Source: Tatumella sp. JGM91 (GTDB lineage Bacteria > Pseudomonadota > Gammaproteobacteria > Enterobacterales > Enterobacteriaceae). From it: a stretch of DNA of 64,000 nucleotides. The DNA is taken from NCBI RefSeq assembly GCF_018257575.1, contig NZ_JAERJP010000014.1:47849-111848 (forward strand), given 5' to 3'. Shown here piece by piece: positions 9,500-18,454 of this stretch. The translations under genes and the position numbers were made by a program. A model generated the notes under the pieces. That model saw only the letters and a list, made by a program, of their open reading frames with translations. It was not told the origin of the DNA and did no database searches. How positions within the stretch are numbered: the stretch's first letter is position 1; each line of letters opens with the position of its first letter.

Positions 9500-10456
9500 A
9501 TGAACTTCCAGCAACTAAGAATTATCAGGGAGGCTTCCCGGTGCCAGTTCAATCTGACAGAAGTGGCCAAAACGCTCTATACCTCACAATCGGGAATTAG
9601 TCGCCATATCCGTGAACTGGAAGAAGAACTGGGGGTGGAGTTGTTTATCCGTCATGGTAAACGTATGCTTGGCCTGACAGGACCCGGTAAAGAAATGCTG
9701 ACCATTGCGCGGCGTATTCTTGACGATGCCGGTAAAGCACGCCGGTTAGGCGAATTATTTACCGGTCAGCAAGACGGGATACTGACCATCGCCACCACCC
9801 ATACCCAGGCCTGTTATTCACTGCCCGATAAAATAAAACTGTTTCGTGAACTCTATCCGAATATTCGCGTGGTACTGAACCAGGGCACGCCGGAAGAAAT
9901 CCGTGCCATGGTCAGTGCCGGTACTGCCGACCTGGGGATTGCTTCCGAAGTACTGTCAAACAGTGAGGCACTGCGGGCCTTCCCGTGGTTTAAATGGAAT
10001 CATAAAGTACTGATCCCGCGACAGCATCCGCTGGCCGGCCAGCCCGATGTGACTCTGGAACACCTCGCCGCCTGGCCATTAATTACCTATCGCAGTGGTA
10101 TGACAGGACGGTCAGCCATCGATCAGGCTTTCGAAAGCGCCTCCCTGAAAACCGATATTGTACTGAGTGCCCAGGACTCGGATGTCGTAAAAACCTACGT
10201 AAAACTGGGCATGGGGATCGGTATTGTGGCAGAAACGGCAGTGACTGATGCCGATGAGGGGATCAGCGCACTCGATGTCCGCCATCTGTTTGCCGCCAGT
10301 ACCGTCTGGATGGCCGTAAAACGCGGCCAGTTGCAACGGGATTATCTGTGGCAGTTTATGATGCTGTGTAACCCTAACCTGTCAGTTGATGAACTAAAAG
10401 CCAGCGCGCTGCAAAGCACGGCCTCGGGTGAAACCGCCTACAACTTTGAAATCTGA
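9500..10456 (+). CDS. cbl: LysR-type regulator, Cbl/CysB family
   Basis: A 318-residue CysB-family regulator, closest by eye to E. coli Cbl: the opening MNFQQLRIIREASR, the HTH segment TSQSGISRHIRELEEELG, IATTHTQA, WPLITYR and LSAQDSDVVKTYVKLG all match Cbl closely. In E. coli, Cbl activates genes for sulfonate use (ssu, tau) during sulfate limitation and senses adenosine phosphosulfate. The frame also allows a GTG start at 9491, but the ATG at 9500 gives the family-standard MNFQQL start. It is divergent from the transporter/monooxygenase operon, a typical position for a LysR protein controlling its neighbour. Whether it is the genomic cbl or a specialised paralogue cannot be told from this window. 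Confidence 0.8.
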   Translation: MNFQQLRIIREASRCQFNLTEVAKTLYTSQSGISRHIRELEEELGVELFIRHGKRMLGLTGPGKEMLTIARRILDDAGKARRLGELFTGQQDGILTIATTHTQACYSLPDKIKLFRELYPNIRVVLNQGTPEEIRAMVSAGTADLGIASEVLSNSEALRAFPWFKWNHKVLIPRQHPLAGQPDVTLEHLAAWPLITYRSGMTGRSAIDQAFESASLKTDIVLSAQDSDVVKTYVKLGMGIGIVAETAVTDADEGISALDVRHLFAASTVWMAVKRGQLQRDYLWQFMMLCNPNLSVDELKASALQSTASGETAYNFEI

Positions 10457-10457
10457 C

Positions 10458-10479
10458 GGCTGCCGCCTGAGCGGCAGCC
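10458..10479. terminator. Shared terminator between convergent genes
   Basis: Perfect 9-bp stem (GGCTGCCGC at 10458-10466 with GCGGCAGCC at 10471-10479) and a 4-base loop, directly after the regulator stop codon and before the convergent oxidoreductase. Only a short pyrimidine tail follows. Confidence 0.6.
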
Positions 10480-10486
10480 CTTCCTG

Positions 10487-11470
10487 TCAGGCCTCACCGT
10501 CTGACGGGAAACGAACACCGGTCTGGCGACGTATTTCTGTCAGTAACTGTGAGGTGATCAGGCTGACCTGTAATCCCTGATGTTCCACCTGCAGGCCGGC
10601 CACCAGCCCGGCAAAGACTTCTGCCTCATTTCGCATCGAATTATCATATTGCGCGACACCGATAGCCTGCGGCTGACCGCCGCGCGGATACAGGGTCAGT
10701 CCTTCACAGGTTGAAATTTTATCCACCCGCAGTGATCCCTGCTCCCCCTGAATCTCACTACTCAGCACAGAGTCGCTGACCTTGGAATGCAGAATAGTTA
10801 CATCAAAATCGCCATACTCCAGAATAACCGAACCATGGGCATCCACACCGCTCTCCAGCAGACTGGCCTGAGCCACCACCCCCTGCGGTTTGCCCCATAG
10901 GGCCACCGCACTGGCCAGCGGATAGAAACCAATATCCATTACCGAGCCATTGGCAAACGCCGGGTTAAAAGTATTCGGATTTTCCCCGGCCAGATAACGG
11001 CCATAACGGGAAGAATACTGGCAGTACTGTAACAGGACTTTCCGTAACGTTCCCAGCCGCGGCAGCGTTTCATAAATTACCCGAAAATTAGGCAGGCAGG
11101 CGGTTTTAAAGGCTTCAAACAGCACCACCTGATGCTCTCTGGCGCAGGCCACCATTTTTTCAGCCTGCTGAATATCTGCAGCAAACGGTTTTTCGCAAAT
11201 GACATGTTTACCCTGTTGCATAAACAGGCAGCTCTGTTCACAGTGCAGCGAATTCGGGCTGGCAATATATACCGCATCAAACAGGTCACTTTTGGCCAGT
11301 TGCTGCAAATCGGTAAACAGAGTCGTGTCTGCATATTTTGCTGCAAAAGATTCAGCCTGCGCCAGACGACGGGAATAAACGGCAGTCAGCTGGTACAAGC
11401 CGCTTTCCAGTGCCGCTGTCACAAAACTATCGGTGATCCAGTTAGTACCTATTACCGCTAAACGTAACAT
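10487..11470 (-). CDS. Gfo/Idh/MocA-family NAD(P)-dependent oxidoreductase
   Basis: A 327-residue dehydrogenase of the glucose-fructose oxidoreductase/inositol dehydrogenase/MocA family. The Rossmann domain opens with RLAVIGTNWITD (a variant of the GxGxxG turn), and the hallmark EKP motif is at 93-95 (CEKPF), with the catalytic-site Asp-x-Gly element in VMDIGFYPL. The C-terminal alpha/beta domain is complete. The substrate is probably a sugar or polyol derivative but cannot be assigned. It is monocistronic: convergent with the regulator on one side and facing a small plus-strand gene on the other. Confidence 0.82.
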   Translation of the reverse strand: MLRLAVIGTNWITDSFVTAALESGLYQLTAVYSRRLAQAESFAAKYADTTLFTDLQQLAKSDLFDAVYIASPNSLHCEQSCLFMQQGKHVICEKPFAADIQQAEKMVACAREHQVVLFEAFKTACLPNFRVIYETLPRLGTLRKVLLQYCQYSSRYGRYLAGENPNTFNPAFANGSVMDIGFYPLASAVALWGKPQGVVAQASLLESGVDAHGSVILEYGDFDVTILHSKVSDSVLSSEIQGEQGSLRVDKISTCEGLTLYPRGGQPQAIGVAQYDNSMRNEAEVFAGLVAGLQVEHQGLQVSLITSQLLTEIRRQTGVRFPSDGEA

Positions 11471-11643
11471 TGAATGCTCTCCCGAAAAATAGCGTATCGC
11501 TTCAGCATAATGCTAATTACTGCCGAAGTCGTTTGCTGCTGGCACAACCGGTGCTGTTTCAGCTAAAAGGATCACAGAACTGTCATCTGCTGCTGTCATG
11601 CTGAACATGATGATTCATTATTTCGCAACCTGGAGGTTCCCTG

Positions 11644-11799
11644 ATGGCGACAACTTACGCGGTGCAAATTGAAGATATCCTGGCGGCGGGTCAGCGTTAC
11701 CTGTCCGATGACCTGCTGAGCCCGGAACGGGCCGCGGCCCGTGACCGGGAAGAATATGATGATCAGGGCAGCGCCACTGAACTCTGTTTTGATGAATAA
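11644..11799 (+). CDS. Small acidic protein of 51 residues, unknown
   Basis: A short reading frame starting MATTYAVQIEDILAAGQRYL and ending ELCFDE, preceded by an excellent ribosome-binding site (GGAGG at 11632-11636, seven bases before ATG). It is acidic with no signal peptide or membrane segment, and has a long predicted helix rich in Ala, Glu, Asp and Arg. A GC hairpin follows at 11824-11842. The strong Shine-Dalgarno, independent transcription position and clean frame support a real gene. I do not recognise the family and assign no function. Confidence 0.6.
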   Translation: MATTYAVQIEDILAAGQRYLSDDLLSPERAAARDREEYDDQGSATELCFDE

Positions 11800-11823
11800 C
11801 CGATCCACTGCTGTGGTATTCTG

Positions 11824-11842
11824 CCGCCCGTGATTCGGGCGG
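11824..11842. terminator. GC hairpin between small gene and hmuV
   Basis: CCGCCCG (11824-11830) pairs with CGGGCGG (11836-11842) over a 5-base loop. It lies between the convergent 51-residue gene and hmuV and could serve both. No U-run on the plus strand. Confidence 0.45.
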
Positions 11843-11852
11843 TTACCCGCGG

Positions 11853-12635
11853 TTATGGCAGTAGCATCACCTGCGGTTTCTGCTGCGGCCCTTCCGTACT
11901 GACCCTGAGTTCTGCCTGATACCAGCGCTCTAAAATATCCTTTCTCAGTACCTGCTGCGCGGTTCCTTCTGCCACCAGCGATCCCTGATGTAACAGTAAC
12001 ACCCGGTCCGCCCATAAGGATGCCTGGTTAAGATCATGCAGTACACTGCATACCATCAGTTTTCCCTGCCGTGTCAGCCGGTGCAGTAAGCGAAGGATCT
12101 GCTGCTGGTGGTAGAGATCCAGCGCAGAAGCCGGTTCATCAAGAAATAAAAAGCCCTGCGGTTCGCCGTCACGCCATAGCTGTGCCAGTACCCTCGCCAG
12201 CTGTACTCTTTGCTGTTCACCGCCGGATAATTGCAGATAATTGCGTTCCAGCAGCACCTGACAACCGGTCAGTGCGGCGACTTCTCTGACGATCTGCTGC
12301 TGTGGCTGTTGCTGGCGTGGCCAGACCGCCCTGCCAAGGCTGATGACCTGGCGCACCGTCAGGGAAAATGTCAGTGTATTTTGCTGACGCATCACTGCCC
12401 GCTGCCGGGCAAGCAACCGGCCGGGCCAGTCAGCCAGCGGTTTACCCTGTAGCAGACACTGTCCGCTGTCCGGCGCAAGATAGCCACTGAGTACCCGCAG
12501 CAGGGTCGACTTCCCGGCCCCGTTTGGCCCAATCAGCGCGACCATTTCTCCGGGGACAAATTGCAGACAGATATTACACAACAGCTGGCGTTGCCCGCTG
12601 ATGACTCCGACCGAGCGTGCCGTCAGTTCATACAT
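11853..12635 (-). CDS. hmuV: Haem ABC transporter ATP-binding protein HmuV
   Basis: A 260-residue ATPase of the FecCD-linked (iron siderophore/haem/B12) type, matching HmuV in size and context. Walker A is GPNGAGKST (about 36-44), the Q-loop MRQQN, signature LSGGEQQR, Walker B FLFLDEPASALD and the H-loop histidine in CSVLHDLNQA. It powers import of haem from the periplasm through HmuU. It is the last gene of the operon and overlaps hmuU by 8 bases. Confidence 0.92.
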   Translation of the reverse strand: MYELTARSVGVISGQRQLLCNICLQFVPGEMVALIGPNGAGKSTLLRVLSGYLAPDSGQCLLQGKPLADWPGRLLARQRAVMRQQNTLTFSLTVRQVISLGRAVWPRQQQPQQQIVREVAALTGCQVLLERNYLQLSGGEQQRVQLARVLAQLWRDGEPQGFLFLDEPASALDLYHQQQILRLLHRLTRQGKLMVCSVLHDLNQASLWADRVLLLHQGSLVAEGTAQQVLRKDILERWYQAELRVSTEGPQQKPQVMLLP

Positions 12636-13635
12636 CCCCGTTCTCCCGCTGCCGACGGATAATCATCCAGAATAACCAGGGCGCACCGATCAGACTGGTC
12701 AGCAACCCGACCGGCATTTCGGCCGGTGTTACCAGAGTACGAGCCAGGGTATCCGCCAGCAGCAGTAAGATAGCGCCACTGAGGGCCGATGCAGGTAATA
12801 CCATGCGGTGGTCACTGCCAAAACACAGACGCATCAGATGCGGGATCACCAGTCCGATAAAGCCAATCACACCACTGACCGAGACCGCGGTGCCGACCAG
12901 TAAGGCATTCAGCACCAGTAACTGACGCCGGGTCCGCAGTACATTTACCCCCATATAATGGGCATCTTCTTCTCCCAGTTGCAGCATATTAAGCTGTCCG
13001 GCACAACATAAACTCAGGATTGCCGCAGGCAGGATCAGCACCGCACAGACTGACAGGGCTGGCCAACTGGCCAGGGCGAGACTGCCCATACCCCACAGGG
13101 AGAGCTGACGCAATTGTTGATCATTACTGATCCATGAGAGCACCCCGACACTGGATCCGCAGAGGGCATTGATCGCCACACCGAACAGTAATAAACGTGA
13201 CAGATGTCCGCGGGTAACACGGCTGAGTTTAAAGATCAGTACCGTGACCAGCATGCTGCCGGTAAAAGCCGCCAGCATCGGCAGCCACATTACCAGCACC
13301 GGCGGGAGTGCCAGCGGAATAACTATCGCGACTGCCACAGCCAGTCCTGCGCCACTGCTGATCCCGAGTAGTCCGGGGTCAGCCAGAGGATTACGGAACA
13401 GCCCCTGCATAACACTCCCCGATACGGCCAGTGCTATTCCGACCAGGGCTGCCAGTAATACCCTGGGTAAGCGGATATTCAGCCAGATATTACGCTCCAG
13501 GCTCCCCGGGGCCTGATGCCATAAACTGGCCAGGGATAACTTTATTGCGCCTGACTGACTGGCCACCAGTAATGTCACCAGCAATACCAGCCCCAGCGTG
13601 CCTAACCAGAGAAGTGAGCGCTGACTATTGTGCAT
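12628..13635 (-). CDS. hmuU: Haem ABC transporter permease HmuU
   Basis: FecCD-family permease. The frame is open to 13719 but its first residues overlap hmuT; the ATG at 13635 (MHNSQRSLLWLG) overlaps the hmuT stop by 11 bases and gives 335 residues, the family length. The ATG at 13650 is an alternative with no better ribosome-binding site. About ten membrane helices are visible. Family marks include the RLPRVLLAALVGIALAVSG segment, the GNPLADP-like motif (RNPLADPGLLGISSGAG) and the GFIGLVIPHLMR coupling region near the C-terminal third. It forms the inner-membrane channel for haem with HmuV and HmuT. Confidence 0.9.
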   Translation of the reverse strand: MHNSQRSLLWLGTLGLVLLVTLLVASQSGAIKLSLASLWHQAPGSLERNIWLNIRLPRVLLAALVGIALAVSGSVMQGLFRNPLADPGLLGISSGAGLAVAVAIVIPLALPPVLVMWLPMLAAFTGSMLVTVLIFKLSRVTRGHLSRLLLFGVAINALCGSSVGVLSWISNDQQLRQLSLWGMGSLALASWPALSVCAVLILPAAILSLCCAGQLNMLQLGEEDAHYMGVNVLRTRRQLLVLNALLVGTAVSVSGVIGFIGLVIPHLMRLCFGSDHRMVLPASALSGAILLLLADTLARTLVTPAEMPVGLLTSLIGAPWLFWMIIRRQRENGDV

Positions 13636-14446
13636 CAATTTTTTCTGCATCCTGGCGTAAGCGGCGTATTGCCTGTGGTGTATCCGGGCCGAATCCCAGC
13701 AAGGCCATCTGGTCAACATACAATAACCGCTGATGCTGCCCTGCCGGCGTCATGGCCAGGCCCGGCAACTGCCAGACGTTAGACGGCCCGCCCAGGGCCG
13801 CCACGCCACCGGCATCCATCAGTACCAGATCCGGTGCGGCAGCAATAATGCCCTCAGCAGACATCGGTTGGTAATGAGGCACACTGCCCATCACATTAAT
13901 CAGTCCGGCACTGCGGATTGCCACATCTGCAGCGGTCTGATTACCGGCCACCAGGGTCGTCATACCACTGTTTGCCATAATATATAGCGCCCTGATAGCT
14001 AAGGGATGAGACGGGATAGCCTCGGTTTGCTGCCTGACCTGCTGTAATAATGGCTGTGCCGCGACATTTTCGTTAAGTGCGGCGGCAATAGTGGTGATCT
14101 TCTGCAATATGGCAGGCAGTGAGTTTTCTCCGCTCACAGGCACCACCTTCACCCCTGCCTGTGAAAGCTGTTCCAATACCTGCGAAGGTTTGGCCTGTTC
14201 ACTGACCAAAACCAGCGATGGTTTCAGCGCCAGAATACCTTCTGTATTCAGCTGACGCATATAACCGACATCCGGTAATTTTCTGGCCTGTAGCGGACGA
14301 ATACTGGTACTGTCACGCCCTGCCAGTTGCTGACCGGCCCCCAGTGCATAAACGATTTCGGTGACATCACCGCCGATGGAAACAATGTGCCGGGTGGCAA
14401 ACACCGGTAATGCCAGCAGACACAGTATCAGGCCGGCGATTTTCAT
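13625..14446 (-). CDS. hmuT: Periplasmic haem-binding protein HmuT
   Basis: A 273-residue periplasmic-binding protein of the TroA/BtuF-like class III fold. An N-terminal signal peptide (MKIAGLILCLLALPVFA) precedes RHIVSIGGDVTEIVYALG, which is the typical start of mature HmuT/ShuT/PhuT proteins. Other family marks are the VGYMRQLNTEGILALKPSLVL segment and a C-terminal LLGFGPDTPQAIRRL helix. It carries haem from the outer-membrane receptor to HmuUV. It overlaps hmuS by 4 bases (ATGA) and hmuU by 11 bases. Confidence 0.92.
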   Translation of the reverse strand: MKIAGLILCLLALPVFATRHIVSIGGDVTEIVYALGAGQQLAGRDSTSIRPLQARKLPDVGYMRQLNTEGILALKPSLVLVSEQAKPSQVLEQLSQAGVKVVPVSGENSLPAILQKITTIAAALNENVAAQPLLQQVRQQTEAIPSHPLAIRALYIMANSGMTTLVAGNQTAADVAIRSAGLINVMGSVPHYQPMSAEGIIAAAPDLVLMDAGGVAALGGPSNVWQLPGLAMTPAGQHQRLLYVDQMALLGFGPDTPQAIRRLRQDAEKIDAQ

Positions 14447-15471
14447 ACGGCCAGGTCTCCGGTGAGGGATTCGATCTGCTCACGCCACTGCCGCTGTTCC
14501 GGATTTCCCTCACTGCGCTGTCCATAAAGCTGGATTATCTGCCTGCCGTCGGCAGCAAATAATTCCAGACTGGTGACATGTCCGTCAGCGGTCGGCTTAC
14601 GGGTGATCCAGCTTTCCGCAATCTGCTGATCCTGAAGATGCAGGGTAAAGTCCCGGTTAAATATATTCAGCCAGCCTTCCCGGGAGGTGATGTTCCCGAT
14701 AACGCCGGTGAAGATCTGCGTACAGCCACGGTTAGCGGTGAAAATCATAATTTCGTTGCCGGCCTGCTGCACCAGCGCCAGCAACTGTCCCAGTGCCTGT
14801 GGGCCGACCTGTTGCGCCAGATCATTACTGACTGCCGAAAAAGCCTGCTGTCTGCTGATATTATGGCGACCAAGCAAACGGAAAAACTGATGTACATCGG
14901 TCATTTCACGCCATTCCTGCTCAACCTGTTGTGCATCAAATTGCTCAGAAAACTCTGCCGCCGGAGTAGTATTCAGTGACAGTATTTGCGGATGTGGCAG
15001 CACAAACCGGGTGATCAGTGCCTGCCAGGCCGGAAGATCTGTCTTTCCGGTGGTATAAATTTTTAGTACTGCCGCTCCCTTATCATCAAAGATCTGAATA
15101 CTTTTCCGTTCACCACCGGCTGTCTGCTCCTGAAGATAAAAAGCACTTTGCCATTCAGAGATAAAGAAACGTAAATCCAGCTGGCGCGGGTTAAGGACCA
15201 GCCCTGCCCGGGGGCCAATATGCAGATTATGGTAGCTGCCGGTCTGTTGATGAACCGCATACTCATTGCGGGAAATATTTTTGGTTTCCCCGACCCCTTC
15301 CAGGGCCTCGAGTAATGCCGGGAAATCGGCACGCAACTGCTGTACGCCTTCAGCCATTCTGGCCTGCAGCAGTGCGGCCTCACTGATACCGATCATTTTT
15401 GCCAGATCCCGTGCACGGACTGACGGATGTTGTCGCTTTAATTGCAGATATTGCTGATAAACTGTGTTCAT
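14443..15471 (-). CDS. hmuS: Haem-degrading/haem-trafficking protein HmuS (HemS/ChuX family)
   Basis: A 342-residue cytoplasmic HemS/HmuS/ShuS protein, made of two structurally repeated HemS domains (about 30-170 and 205-335). In relatives it binds imported haem, protects against its toxicity and in several species releases iron from it. The region SVRARDLAKMIGISEAALLQAR near the N-terminus and YHNLHIGPRAGLVLNPRQLDLR are typical. Length matches the family (about 340-350). It is the second gene of the operon, 64 bases behind the receptor gene and coupled to hmuT by a 4-base overlap. Confidence 0.9.
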   Translation of the reverse strand: MNTVYQQYLQLKRQHPSVRARDLAKMIGISEAALLQARMAEGVQQLRADFPALLEALEGVGETKNISRNEYAVHQQTGSYHNLHIGPRAGLVLNPRQLDLRFFISEWQSAFYLQEQTAGGERKSIQIFDDKGAAVLKIYTTGKTDLPAWQALITRFVLPHPQILSLNTTPAAEFSEQFDAQQVEQEWREMTDVHQFFRLLGRHNISRQQAFSAVSNDLAQQVGPQALGQLLALVQQAGNEIMIFTANRGCTQIFTGVIGNITSREGWLNIFNRDFTLHLQDQQIAESWITRKPTADGHVTSLELFAADGRQIIQLYGQRSEGNPEQRQWREQIESLTGDLAV

Positions 15472-15535
15472 ATAGGCTCCTTACTTCTCTGTTCCCTGAG
15501 TGCCCTGCCGCAGCGACAAGGCAGATAATAAATAA

Positions 15536-17890
15536 TCAGAAATCGACGTTCAGTCCGAGCTGGAAAGTACGCCCCGGCATCACGGCTAACGCAACATTAT
15601 TACGATCCTGTGGCGTGGAGGTTTTCAGTTCACGGCTGCTCAGATAATCAATATATTTACGGTCCGTAATGTTATAGACACCACCGCTCAGTTTGACATT
15701 TTTCGTCACCCGCCAGTATGCGGTGGCATCGACCATACCGTAGCCCGGGATGCGCATATAAGGGCTGTCCTGTGAGGTAACCGTACCGGTAGTGATGGTA
15801 TCTCGTGTGGTTTGCTGCGCCTGTTTTCCCTTCACAAAGGTCGCGGTTACCGCACTCCCCCAGCGGCCTGATGGATCATCCCACGCCACTCCCGCCACGG
15901 CCTTCATCGGCGCCACACTGTCCAGATCGGTATAGCTGTCACCACTCAGAGAGGACTTCGATTTGCCTTGTGTATAACCCAGCGCCAGACTGGCGCTCAG
16001 ACCATCAGCAGAGTCGATCCAGTGGCCGATATTGATTCGGGTATTGATTTCACCACCATAGATAAAGGCTTTATCCCGGTTTTCGGCCTGGTAAATAGTG
16101 TAGATATTGGACGGTACACGGCTGAACATGCCCGGTGAGCTGCTGCGGTTATAACGTGTATAAGCAATAAAATTATCGTACTGGTTATAGAACAAGGAAC
16201 CGCTGAAAGTCACCCCGGGGATCAATTGCCCGGTCAGGCCCCATTCAAAGTTATTACTGGTTTCGGTTTTCAGGGCTGAATTACCAATCAGGGCATATTG
16301 CCCGCGTCCCGCATAACTGGATCCCAGGTTCCATGAGCCATAAAGCTGGCTGGCATTCGGAAACTCAGCGCCGCGCTGATACTTAATATAGGTCAGTAAT
16401 TGCGGATTCAGGGAGTATTGCAGGGTCAGAGACGGTAATATCTGAGTATCACTGCTGCCTGAACCGTACAGGGTACTGACCGCGTCCGTTGTCAGTACCG
16501 AACTACCGGCAGTCAGTGAAGAGAGGTTCTGTGGTCTGGTTTTCTGGTAGGCAACACGGACTCCCGGCGTAATCGCGAAATTATGCTCCCGGATAGCAAA
16601 GTTGATCCGATCGCGGACAAAAGCGCCGAGTCGGGTAGATTTACTGTCTGCTTCAGGCTGCATTACCGAATAATAGGCCAGTGGTAGCGGCGACTGGCTG
16701 AACGGGCGTTTGGTCGTATCTTCGCTGGCATTCAGACCAGCACTCAGCTCATGACGCCCTGTAGTTTTACGCCATTCACTGCTCAATCCGATACTGTCTG
16801 TATTGTAGTCAGAATGAGTCCGGCCAATCACACCGGTATCGTAGGGAGCCAGAGTATTGTCATGAGCATGGGTTTTTTGCCAGTAAAAACGGGTGGTCAG
16901 TGAATCAATCCACGTAGTTAACGGCGTATATTCATCCTGCAGATTTATCCCTGCACGCCGGGTCGCGCTGGACTGGTGACTGGTACCAATAACAGCGGTA
17001 CCGCCGGAATCCCAGGTATCATAGTGGGTGTGATTGGTTTTATCGTAGTAACTGAAGGTACCTGTCAGTGTGTGCAAATCATCAGGCTGCCAGATACCCG
17101 TGGCCAGAAATGCCGTCGAATGCCAGTTAGCAGGATAGGCAGACAGGGTTCCGCTGTTATTCCGGGTTTGCTGGCCATCACGCCGGCTGAGGACAAAAAT
17201 TCCGCGCAGTGCTTCGTCTCCCGCCGCCGCAGTAATACCGTTGTGCCAGCCACGGTCGGAAGAGTCGTAATCGGACTGATAGCCAAAATAACTTGATTTA
17301 TCAGGACTCAGATAATCATCAGGAGATTTGGTACGGAAAGATACGATCCCGCCAATAGAGGTATTCGGCTGGGAAACCGCGGTCGCGCCGGCATCAATAT
17401 CCATGACACCGAACAGATAGGGATCAATATAATCACGCCCGATACCAAAGGTATTTACTCCTGTACGACCAACATACCCCCGGCCGGTTGCTGAAGGTAA
17501 TTCCACGCCATCCACATCAATGCCGACACGGTTACTTTCCATGCCCCGGATGTTGTATCCCGTATAGCCGCCGCGGTCAAAGCCACTCTTACCGTTACCG
17601 GATCCGCCACTGGCGCCGGTCGCACTGACCAGCGTCTGGTAGCGCATTAAGCTGCCAAAATCATTCGCCCCCTGTTTCTGCATCTGCTCTGCGGTGAGTG
17701 TTTTCCGGTTATCAGCCCTGAGCTGTGGAGCTGCCGCCCGGACGGTAATTTGAGCCCCGGCGTCCTGATCATCTCCGGCAGAGGGGCTGTCCGTTGCTGC
17801 TAAGCTACAGGCAGCATGTACCGAGATCGCAATTGCGGTAACCTGAAATAATACGGGTTTGATTTTGCCCTGATTTATAAATTTATGCAT
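15536..17890 (-). CDS. TonB-dependent outer-membrane haem/haemoprotein receptor
   Basis: A 784-residue TonB-dependent receptor heading the haem operon, so functionally the HmuR/HemR/PhuR equivalent. The frame is open to 18079, but the ATG at 17890 starts a proper signal peptide (MHKFINQGKIKPVLFQ..., cleavage near SLAA-TD). A plug domain (about 55-180) with the RGMESNRVGIDVDGV element precedes a 22-strand barrel that ends in the usual Phe (GLNVDF). The canonical FRAP and NPDL haem-receptor boxes are replaced by GAEFPNASQLYG and NSALKTETSNNFEWG, which keep the spacing but not the exact residues, so the ligand could be haem, haemoglobin or another haemoprotein. Two Fur boxes lie upstream. Confidence 0.85.
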   Translation of the reverse strand: MHKFINQGKIKPVLFQVTAIAISVHAACSLAATDSPSAGDDQDAGAQITVRAAAPQLRADNRKTLTAEQMQKQGANDFGSLMRYQTLVSATGASGGSGNGKSGFDRGGYTGYNIRGMESNRVGIDVDGVELPSATGRGYVGRTGVNTFGIGRDYIDPYLFGVMDIDAGATAVSQPNTSIGGIVSFRTKSPDDYLSPDKSSYFGYQSDYDSSDRGWHNGITAAAGDEALRGIFVLSRRDGQQTRNNSGTLSAYPANWHSTAFLATGIWQPDDLHTLTGTFSYYDKTNHTHYDTWDSGGTAVIGTSHQSSATRRAGINLQDEYTPLTTWIDSLTTRFYWQKTHAHDNTLAPYDTGVIGRTHSDYNTDSIGLSSEWRKTTGRHELSAGLNASEDTTKRPFSQSPLPLAYYSVMQPEADSKSTRLGAFVRDRINFAIREHNFAITPGVRVAYQKTRPQNLSSLTAGSSVLTTDAVSTLYGSGSSDTQILPSLTLQYSLNPQLLTYIKYQRGAEFPNASQLYGSWNLGSSYAGRGQYALIGNSALKTETSNNFEWGLTGQLIPGVTFSGSLFYNQYDNFIAYTRYNRSSSPGMFSRVPSNIYTIYQAENRDKAFIYGGEINTRINIGHWIDSADGLSASLALGYTQGKSKSSLSGDSYTDLDSVAPMKAVAGVAWDDPSGRWGSAVTATFVKGKQAQQTTRDTITTGTVTSQDSPYMRIPGYGMVDATAYWRVTKNVKLSGGVYNITDRKYIDYLSSRELKTSTPQDRNNVALAVMPGRTFQLGLNVDF

Positions 17891-17997
17891 AGTAAAAAGT
17901 CCAGACACGCCAAAAATGTCGTTTGCCGGCAGATAAATGCAAACGAATGATTTGATTATCCCCTGATAGATTGTGCGTTTATTCGCCTCTTTTTTTG

Positions 17998-18034
17998 GGG
18001 AATGATAATCTATATCAAAATGATAACCATTATC
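17998..18034. promoter_or_regulatory. Two tandem Fur boxes controlling the haem operon
   Basis: Compared with the 19-bp Fur consensus, bases 17998-18016 match at 15 positions and bases 18016-18034 at 16 positions, including the perfect core halves ATGATAA and CATTATC. The boxes abut end to end, about 110-145 bases upstream of the receptor start codon. Iron-replete Fur would repress the whole receptor-hmuSTUV operon. Confidence 0.85.
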
Positions 18035-18268
18035 AATAGTGGGAGGGGGTAAATTTGTGAACCTCTCAGCTGCAGACATCCGGGCCTTCGGGAGGTTGTG
18101 GCATGGCTGTTAATGCTGTCAGTAGCAGTATTGGCCGACAACCCATTGAACAGTAAAAGCGGTTAACATAATCGCTGGCAGACTAAAACTATCGGGGAAT
18201 TACTTAATCAAAACAAAACAATAATTAACAAAATAAAAACAATTCATTAAACTAAATTATTGAAATGA

Positions 18269-18301
18269 ATAAACAGCAGTCGTTTTTATACTGCTGTTTA
18301 T
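18269..18301. repeat. 12-bp perfect inverted repeat in AT-rich spacer
   Basis: ATAAACAGCAGT (18269-18280) pairs perfectly with ACTGCTGTTTAT (18290-18301) over a 9-base loop. Read on the minus strand it lies about 150 bases behind the ogr-like gene and is followed by a T-rich stretch, so it may be a weak terminator for that gene. It could also mark an end of the phage-derived island. Confidence 0.5.
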
Positions 18302-18454
18302 CCCTGTGAATGCCATTTTCAGGGTAATGAAGGATAAAATGTAGCTACATTTCCGGCCGGAAAAAATTCATTCCATCACTTCTTACGACTAACACCCTGT
18401 CCTTTTTTCAAAAATTATGAAAAGTTCAAAATTAAAATAATAATAAGATTATTC

